From the NCBI GenBank assembly GCA_014238945.1, contig JABAAB010000023.1, positions 1 to 57,496 on the forward strand: a stretch of DNA of 57,496 nucleotides, given 5' to 3'. The stretch comes from Lysobacterales bacterium (lineage in GTDB: Bacteria > Pseudomonadota > Gammaproteobacteria > Xanthomonadales > SZUA-36). The notes beneath the pieces were generated by a model that worked only from the letters and a program-made list of their open reading frames with translations, made no database searches and was not told where the DNA came from. Below, one piece after another: positions 52,353 through 57,496 of this stretch. Every line of letters begins with the position of its first letter. Position 1 is the first letter of the stretch. The position numbers and the translations under genes are program-made.

Positions 52353-53996
52353 GTGAGTTACCGATCCCGGCCAGTCGTGGCCACGCTGTTGTGCAGCCTG
52401 CTACTGTGTGCGGGAGTGGCTACTGACGAAAGCCACGCCGGGGACCGATCTGGTGAGGTTATCCGGCTACAAGGTGGCCGGGTCTTCAGCGGTGTCGACG
52501 TGCCTCCTTCGGTGAGTGATGTATGGTTGATCGAAGACCGCATCGTCGCGCTCGGAGCAAGCGAAGCGTTCCAGGCGAGCCGCGTGATCGACGTCAGCGG
52601 CCTGGCGGTGGCGCCCGGATTTATTGATCTGCATTCCCACGCCATCAGGGCAGATCCTGAGCGCAGTGGTCTGCTGCGCTGGCCGGACGCGGAAAACCAG
52701 GTGCGCCAGGGCGTGACGAGCGTGATCGGCGGGCCGGATGGCTGGTCGCCACTGCCGCTGGAACCGAGCTTCAAGCGTCTGCAAACCCAGGGCATTGCGA
52801 TAAATTTCGGCAGCTTCGTCGGCCATGGCGCGGTCCGCCAGAAGGTTATTGGGCTGGATGACCGCTTGGCGACCCACGATGAGCTAGCGACCATGCGAAC
52901 GCTGGTTGATGTTGCCATGCGTCAGGGTGCATTCGGGCTTTCATCAGGCCTGGTGTACACGCCGGGCAGCTTCAGCAATACCGCTGAGCTGATCGAGTTG
53001 GCGAGCGTGGCAGGCCGTCACGGGGGCATTTACATCAGCCACATTCGTAACGAGGCTCTCGCTGTGCTCGACAGTGTCGCAGAACTGATCGACATTGCCG
53101 AGCAGGGCGGTTTACCGGCGCAGATCACGCATGCCAAGGCAATGGGCACTGCCATGCAGGGGCGCTCCGCAGACCTGTTGGCGATGGTCGATGAAGCGGT
53201 TTCGCGTGGTCTCGACATCACCCTGGATCAATATCCGTACACAGCCGGGCACACGGGCCTGACGGTGCAGTTTCCACGCTGGAGTCGGGACGGCGGCGAG
53301 ACGCGCCTGAGCGAGCGCCTCGGTGACCCTGAACTGAGGCTCAATATTCGGGACTACCTGGTCGATCAACTGAGCGAAGTCCGTGCGCGCAATGATCCGG
53401 CCAATGTTCAGCTCAGTTGGTGCGCTTTTGATCATACTCTGGATGGTCTGAACCTGAGTCAGGTTCTTAGGCAGCAAGGCCGCGCGGTAACCCTGGTCAA
53501 TGCGGCTGAATTGATCATCGAGTTGCAGGAAGCGGGCGGTTGCCAGGCGGTTTATCATGCCATGCACGAGGAGGATGTTGAAAACATCATGCGCCATCCA
53601 AGAACCATGATCGCCGCCGATGGGGGTATCGAGGTTCCGGGTAACGGGCACCCACATCCGCGTAATTATGGCAGCTTTGCCCGTGTGCTGGGCTATTATG
53701 TGCGTCAACTGGAGGTGCTGCCATTGCATACCGCAATCCACAAAATGACGCGCATGCCCGCCGACCGGATCGGCCTGAAACGGCGCGGTCGAATTGCCGT
53801 GGGTGCGGTCGCTGATCTGGTGGTGTTCGATCCTGAAACCATCATCGATCGCGCCAGTTTTATCGATCCGCATCAATATGCCCTGGGCGTGACGCATGTT
53901 TTTGTTGCGGGCGAAGCGGTGCTGTTCGACGGGCGCATGACCGGCGCCCGTCCAGGTAGGATTCTCCGCTCGGATGCATCCGGGCAAGGCCATTAA
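52353..53996 (+). CDS. Exported D-aminoacylase-family amidohydrolase
   Basis: This is a metal-dependent hydrolase of about 547 residues of the N-acyl-D-amino-acid deacylase group. The GTG at 52353 follows GCGAGG at seven bases and leaves a signal peptide (PVVATLLCSLLLCAGVA). FIDLHSHAIRADP is the HxH site. GAFGLSSGLVYTPGSFSNTAELIEL, YISHIRNEA and QITHAKAMG are family-specific metal and substrate segments. It would release free D-amino acids from N-acyl forms, giving substrates for the dehydrogenase at 46477. It ends at TAA, which overlaps the start region of the next gene (TAAATG). Confidence 0.82.
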   Translation: MSYRSRPVVATLLCSLLLCAGVATDESHAGDRSGEVIRLQGGRVFSGVDVPPSVSDVWLIEDRIVALGASEAFQASRVIDVSGLAVAPGFIDLHSHAIRADPERSGLLRWPDAENQVRQGVTSVIGGPDGWSPLPLEPSFKRLQTQGIAINFGSFVGHGAVRQKVIGLDDRLATHDELATMRTLVDVAMRQGAFGLSSGLVYTPGSFSNTAELIELASVAGRHGGIYISHIRNEALAVLDSVAELIDIAEQGGLPAQITHAKAMGTAMQGRSADLLAMVDEAVSRGLDITLDQYPYTAGHTGLTVQFPRWSRDGGETRLSERLGDPELRLNIRDYLVDQLSEVRARNDPANVQLSWCAFDHTLDGLNLSQVLRQQGRAVTLVNAAELIIELQEAGGCQAVYHAMHEEDVENIMRHPRTMIAADGGIEVPGNGHPHPRNYGSFARVLGYYVRQLEVLPLHTAIHKMTRMPADRIGLKRRGRIAVGAVADLVVFDPETIIDRASFIDPHQYALGVTHVFVAGEAVLFDGRMTGARPGRILRSDASGQGH

Positions 53997-55766
53997 ATGA
54001 AGGTGTGCACGGCGAGATCCGTTCGGATCATTCTGCTCGCCCTGGCGGGCTCGTTGTTGCTGGGTGCCACTGCGGGGCTTGCACAAACCCGCCAGGCGAT
54101 TATCCGCTATGACTCGGTGCACCACCCGGTGGTGGCCGCGCATGGCATGGTCGTGTCACAAAATGAACTGGCCTCGCGGGTCGGTCGCGACATACTGGGC
54201 CAGGGTGGTAATGCGGTCGATGCAGCCGTGGCCACGGGATTTGCCCTTGCGGTGACCCTGCCGCGGGCCGGTAACCTGGGTGGCAGTGGGTTCATGCTGG
54301 TTCACGTGGCGGAGGAATCCAAAACCTATGCCCTGGATTATCGATCGATGGCGCCGTTGACTGCCGACGCAGCGCTGTTTCGCGGGGATGGTGGGCAGGT
54401 GGACTGGGACGCGCTCACCCATGGCGCCCGGGCCGCCGCAGTGCCCGGAACCGTGGCCGGGTTGTTCGAAGCGTGGCAGCGCTGGGGCTCAATGCCCTGG
54501 GGTGAATTGGTGGCCCCGGCCCAGGCGTTGGCAAGCGCGGGTATCGTGGTGAGCCACGATCTCAGTTTTGCACTGACCGAGGCGGCCCAGACTCTGGGCA
54601 ACTTCGGCTCCAGCGCGGCCATTTACCTGCGCCCTGACGGCCAGGCCTGGCGGCCAGGTGAGCGGTTGATGCAGCCGGACCTGGCCTGGTCGCTTGGGCA
54701 GATTGGGCAGGGCGGTGCAGACGCCTTCTATCGCGGTGAACTGGCCGACAGGATCGCCGCGGCATTTGCGGCGGCGGGTGGCTTGATTACGCGCGATGAC
54801 CTGGCCGCTTACCGGGTCCGAGAGCGCGCAGTGGTGGCCACAGACTATCGTGGCTACCGGGTGGTTTCGATGCCACCCGTCAGCGCCGGTGGTGTCACGC
54901 TGATCCAGATGCTGAACATGCTGTCTGAATTCGACCTCGCCGCAATCGGGGCAGGTTCGGTGCAGCACCTGCACCTGCTGGCCGAGGTTATGAAACGGGC
55001 TGCTGCCAATCGGCGCACCTGGCTGGGCGATCCGGATTTTGTCAAGATCCCCCTGGCTGAATACATCAGCCCGGCCATCGGCAAGGCCATGGCGGGCGAC
55101 ATTTCGTTGGATCGCATGACCGAGGTCGAGTCAGTGCGGCCATGGCCGATGCTGCCGCCGGAAAGTCATGATACGACCCATTTCTCCGCGGTCGATGGGG
55201 CAGGGAATGCCGTCTCCAATACCTATACGCTCGGCCATTCGTTTGGCGGCAGTTGGGTAGCGCCTGGCACCGGCATCCTGTTTGACAACCAGATGCGTAA
55301 TTTCAGCTATCGTGACGAGCCCGGCCATCCCAATGCCCTGGTGCCAAAAAAACGGATGCTTTCGACCATGACACCGACCATCGTGCTGGATGCTGAGGGG
55401 GAAGTGTTTCTCGTGACGGGAACACCTGGTGGCAGTTATATTATCAACGTAATTCTTCAAATTATTGTCAATCTAATTGATTTTAATATGAATATATCCG
55501 AAGCGACTCATCGTCCCCGGATTTACCAGGGCTGGAATCGACCGCAATTGGGGTTGGAGCCGGGTTTTAGCCCGGACCTCATCAGGCAGCTGGAGCAGTT
55601 GGGGCATGAAACCCGCATTGAGCAAACCATGGGCAGCGTGCAATCCATCAGCCGGCACAGTGGGCGCCTCCATGGGGCTGCCGATCCGCGCCGTCCCGGT
55701 GCCATGGCACTGGGCTTGATGGCGCCGCCGCCGGTGCGTGCAGCGACCGGCTTGCGGCGCGATTGA
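53997..55766 (+). CDS. ggt: Gamma-glutamyltransferase
   Basis: This is a 589-residue periplasmic enzyme with a signal peptide (IILLALAGSLLLGATAGLAQ). It is made as a precursor that cleaves itself; the nucleophile at the start of the small subunit is Thr393 in DTTHFSAVD. NAVDAAVATGFALAVT and TPGGSYIINVILQII are conserved segments. It transfers or hydrolyses gamma-glutamyl groups of glutathione and related peptides. The start directly follows the D-aminoacylase stop. A short stretch near 55437-55505 is far richer in A and T than the rest, although it encodes a conserved region. F420 tails also carry gamma-glutamyl links, but no connection is shown. Confidence 0.9.
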   Translation: MKVCTARSVRIILLALAGSLLLGATAGLAQTRQAIIRYDSVHHPVVAAHGMVVSQNELASRVGRDILGQGGNAVDAAVATGFALAVTLPRAGNLGGSGFMLVHVAEESKTYALDYRSMAPLTADAALFRGDGGQVDWDALTHGARAAAVPGTVAGLFEAWQRWGSMPWGELVAPAQALASAGIVVSHDLSFALTEAAQTLGNFGSSAAIYLRPDGQAWRPGERLMQPDLAWSLGQIGQGGADAFYRGELADRIAAAFAAAGGLITRDDLAAYRVRERAVVATDYRGYRVVSMPPVSAGGVTLIQMLNMLSEFDLAAIGAGSVQHLHLLAEVMKRAAANRRTWLGDPDFVKIPLAEYISPAIGKAMAGDISLDRMTEVESVRPWPMLPPESHDTTHFSAVDGAGNAVSNTYTLGHSFGGSWVAPGTGILFDNQMRNFSYRDEPGHPNALVPKKRMLSTMTPTIVLDAEGEVFLVTGTPGGSYIINVILQIIVNLIDFNMNISEATHRPRIYQGWNRPQLGLEPGFSPDLIRQLEQLGHETRIEQTMGSVQSISRHSGRLHGAADPRRPGAMALGLMAPPPVRAATGLRRD

Positions 55767-55820
55767 GCCGCGCACGAGAAACCCGGCACCCTTCGCATGG
55801 GTCGGCGATGCCGTTCCCAT

Positions 55821-55877
55821 CGCCTGGACGGCCCCTACGATGTCGTGGTGGTGGGCAAGGCGGCGGGGATGGCTTGA
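55821..55877 (+). pseudogene. Possible FAD-binding N-terminal scrap
   Basis: A 19-codon frame reads LDGPYDVVVVGKAAGMA and then a TGA. It recalls the first strand and glycine loop of FAD-dependent reductases, but the loop is short of a Gly and nothing follows. It may be debris or chance. The remainder of 55767-55971 shows nothing. Confidence 0.25.
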
Positions 55878-55971
55878 GAGGCAGGGGTGACCAGGGCGCT
55901 GGTGGATCAGGGGCTGCCAGGGTCAAAAATGGGGCCAGTGCGCAGCCACCGAACCTTTGTTAAATTCAATA

Positions 55972-56124
55972 ATGATGACCCTGTTGGATATGGCAAATGA
56001 GCTCGGATACAAAGTTAGCGCTTTCCACCATGGTGTCGAAGCCTACAAAGTTGCCGCTGACTTTGAGAACTGGCATCAGGAACTACCAGGAACCGAGTAC
56101 ATTGAGCTCCTGAAATACATATAG
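55972..56124 (+). pseudogene. Amidohydrolase fragment
   Basis: A 50-residue frame contains ANELGYKVSAFHHGVEAYKVA, which matches the helix with the conserved His-x-x-Glu-x-x-Lys pattern of imidazolonepropionase-like amidohydrolases. The rest of the enzyme is absent. It overlaps the start of the convergent membrane-protein gene's 3' end. Confidence 0.45.
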
Positions 56125-56667
56125 CAACTGTGCGGAAAATGCGACGATTGCTGTTCCCAGTTGTATGGCTCGTCGTTCTGAGATAATGCCAGTGATTACC
56201 ACAGCAAAGTTAATGGAGTAGTTCATTAATACTGCTGGTCGCAAACCCCACTCGGTGCCTTTTAAAAAGGTGTCTGCAACATCGAATGCTATCACGAGAA
56301 ATAATGCACCAAAGAACCACTTTCGTCCTTCCATGAAATAGGCATAGCTGTCTGTAACCCCCTGCATGCGATGAGGCACCAGAATCTGTGAAACCATGAA
56401 GAGAATAATTGAGTAGCCGAGTACAAAGAGGTACAGACCGTATGACCATTTGACCTGAAATTCCTGAAATTTAAATTCCCACCACCAAAATGAAACAAGC
56501 CAGATCAGAACAAAGATGATCCATAGTAAGAAAACAGAGTCCACCTTTATTGGTTCGCCGTGTCCTCGAAATCGGTGAACGCCCGCAGCGAGTGCGGTAA
56601 GCAAATGCGCGATTGCCAAGGCAACTACGATTGAAACCAATACCATTACATATTCAAATTCACTCAT
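56083..56667 (-). CDS. Hypothetical multi-pass membrane protein
   Basis: This is a 194-residue protein with about six hydrophobic helices (VMVLVSIVVALAIAHLL at the start, GLYLFVLGYSIILFMVSQIL in the middle). I do not recognise the family. An ATG start follows the divergent non-coding gap. It has no operon partners, and nearby DNA is remnants. Conserved-looking charged residues such as HRFRGHGEPIKVD follow the first helix. Confidence 0.6.
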   Translation of the reverse strand: MSEFEYVMVLVSIVVALAIAHLLTALAAGVHRFRGHGEPIKVDSVFLLWIIFVLIWLVSFWWWEFKFQEFQVKWSYGLYLFVLGYSIILFMVSQILVPHRMQGVTDSYAYFMEGRKWFFGALFLVIAFDVADTFLKGTEWGLRPAVLMNYSINFAVVITGIISERRAIQLGTAIVAFSAQLLYVFQELNVLGSW

Positions 56668-57011
56668 AGCGTCTGTTTTACTCAGTTGCCACCAGTCGCC
56701 ATCGTAGCACGCGGTGGTCCGTTGCTGACCGATTCCCGCTACTCGTACCGGTCAAACTCAGTAGACAGGTTCCGGTCGCAAAGCGGCCAATGAAAGCCGA
56801 CCTGGAGGGGAATGCTGCGGGGGTTATCAGCGACCAGATCGGCATGGATTTGGTGGCATAGGTATGGGTTGGATGGTGTAGGCAATCTGCTCGGATAGCT
56901 GTGGGGGCTGTCGCTATTGCCAGTAGCATTCTGAACCACAACGACTATGCTTAGTGGTGACCCGAATGGTGGGCGGGGCATATGATGGTTGTCAGAATAG
57001 GAGGGGGTCCC
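56668..57011. other. Gap with no supported gene
   Basis: I see no convincing gene, RNA or repeat in these 344 bases. Short frames on the minus strand read as Ser/Arg-rich strings typical of non-coding DNA. The right end holds the AGGAGGGGG ribosome binding site of the next gene. Confidence 0.5.
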
Positions 57012-57290
57012 ATGCAAAGAATAATCTCATTTTTTAAAGCTGTTTTTTTTACCTTTAGCGTGATCAGTCTCACATTTTTTTCATTTCAACTTCTATATGT
57101 CGTTGTCGCATTAAGCAATAGATCAGATTTTGGACGTATCAGGACAGATGATCTGGTTTTGTGGTTCATAATCTCTGTTATTTTTTTTGCAATGTTTTTA
57201 TTGTTAAAGCGGGTTGAAAACGCCAAACATAAAACAACGACCTTGGCACACCGAAGTAACGGCAGGTCTTGGCGATATTACCTGATTTAA
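57012..57290 (+). CDS. Small membrane protein, C-terminus replaced by IS remnant
   Basis: This is a 92-residue protein. AGGAGGGGG five bases before the ATG at 57012 is an excellent ribosome binding site. Two hydrophobic helices (FTFSVISLTFFSFQLLYVVV and LWFIISVIFFAMFLLL) are followed by a polar tail. The tail from about 57217 is encoded on the reverse strand of the IS481-type remnant, so the native C-terminus was lost. The family is unknown. The coding DNA is more AT-rich than the genes further left, which hints at acquisition by transfer. Confidence 0.55.
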   Translation: MQRIISFFKAVFFTFSVISLTFFSFQLLYVVVALSNRSDFGRIRTDDLVLWFIISVIFFAMFLLLKRVENAKHKTTTLAHRSNGRSWRYYLI

Positions 57291-57345
57291 TTGCGTGATC
57301 TAAGATTCGTCGCTTACGCCTTATTTCTCTTTCTTCTGCTTTCAT
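57178..57345 (-). mobile_element. N-terminal remnant of an IS481-like transposase
   Basis: A frame begins at the ATG at 57345 behind GGAGGG and reads MKAEEREIRRKRRILDHAI, then KTCRYFGVPRSLFYVWR. This is the helix-turn-helix that opens IS481/IS3-type transposases. After Trp-Arg (about 57217) the transposase homology stops, and the catalytic DDE core is absent. It is an inactive fragment. Confidence 0.6.
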
Positions 57346-57394
57346 TACTGAGCCCTCCATGTGATTCAAAATACATGAAGTGTCCAAAAGGGTC

Positions 57395-57496
57395 CTACAT
57401 TCTTACACTGGCCATGATCCTGACCTCACCACCGCATTGATCACAGGTTTCGATCTCAATATTGAACACACGTATATGGACTCCTCCTGGTTTGCA
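57395..57496 (-). mobile_element. C-terminal remnant of an IS91-like transposase (runs off window)
   Basis: Read on the minus strand, the last 33 codons end RVFNIEIETCDQCGGEVRIM and six more residues, then TAG. IS91-family transposases finish with this kind of Cys-x-x-Cys-Gly-Gly zinc segment. The remainder lies beyond the window edge. Directly downstream on the same strand is the IS481-like start, so two elements are nested or adjacent. Confidence 0.6.

Noticed and set aside
1-57496. tRNA, rRNA, CRISPR array, riboswitch or prophage
   Set aside because: No clover-leaf genes, direct-repeat/spacer patterns, conserved riboswitch cores or phage structural genes were seen by reading. A dedicated search could still find small RNAs.

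Overview
The window reads as one stretch of a gammaproteobacterial chromosome, probably from an uncultured marine or sediment lineage. This is inferred from the mixture of TonB-dependent receptor, TRAP transporter, LctP, DUF4124 and DUF5916 fragments, strong GGAG-type ribosome binding sites and moderately GC-rich coding DNA. No rRNA, tRNA or CRISPR was seen. The first 141 bases recur at 45364-45504, and the last hundred bases are a transposase tail, so the sequence looks like a contig that begins and ends in repeats.

Layout. (1) 1-8 kb is an eroded zone: two unknown small genes, a secreted trypsin-like protease, a TetR regulator with a clear operator, a PAS histidine kinase, and spliced remnants of an enolase-superfamily gene, a CaiB/BaiF CoA-transferase and an MFS pump. 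(2) 8-14 kb (+) is an operon: a possible 22-residue leader ORF, a CobW-type GTPase, a dihydropyrimidinase-like hydrolase, a Tat-type amidohydrolase, a small exported protein and a rhodanese. (3) 19.2-13.8 kb (-) is an operon of mostly exported proteins: TPR protein, cytochrome c, cyclase-family hydrolase, NMT1-type binding protein, DoxX. (4) 19.4-23.6 kb (+): GST, O-methyltransferase, alpha/beta hydrolase, luciferase-like (LLM) oxidoreductase, ferredoxin/FrhB remnant. (5) 23.8-32 kb (+): coenzyme F420 biosynthesis (CofE, CofD and one CofC-CofG-CofH fusion), a lactate-permease-type gene broken by a stop codon, a second LLM oxidoreductase and an exported RidA-like protein. (6) 34.2-32.0 kb (-): GntR regulator and OFA-type MFS transporter. 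(7) 34.7-43.6 kb (+): HyuA/HyuB, two tandem 2-oxoacid dehydrogenase E1 alpha/beta pairs, a free lipoyl-domain protein and a free E2 catalytic domain. (8) 43.6-46.4 kb: TRAP permeases, the second cut by the 141-bp repeat, then debris. (9) 46.5-55.8 kb: D-amino-acid dehydrogenase, LysR, TonB receptor, D-aminoacylase-like hydrolase and gamma-glutamyltransferase. (10) 55.8-57.5 kb: fragments, two membrane proteins and transposase remnants.

How it fits together. The palindrome TGTATACA (one copy with a mismatch) lies in five promoter regions between 7.9 and 34.6 kb, including the promoter of the GntR gene itself. At four of the five, a -10-like hexamer sits 22-24 bases downstream, so the palindrome covers the -35 region. 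I infer one GntR-controlled catabolic regulon, with F420 made in the same locus to supply the LLM oxidoreductases. The hydrolases (hydantoinase-like, amidohydrolase, cyclase family, HyuAB, RidA-like) suggest opening of a nitrogen-containing ring or amide substrate, with the carbon entering a 2-oxoacid dehydrogenase complex. The substrate cannot be read from the sequence. Several regulon genes carry single-base lesions (two in-frame TGA codons and two one-base frameshifts), so either the pathway is decaying or the assembly has errors there.
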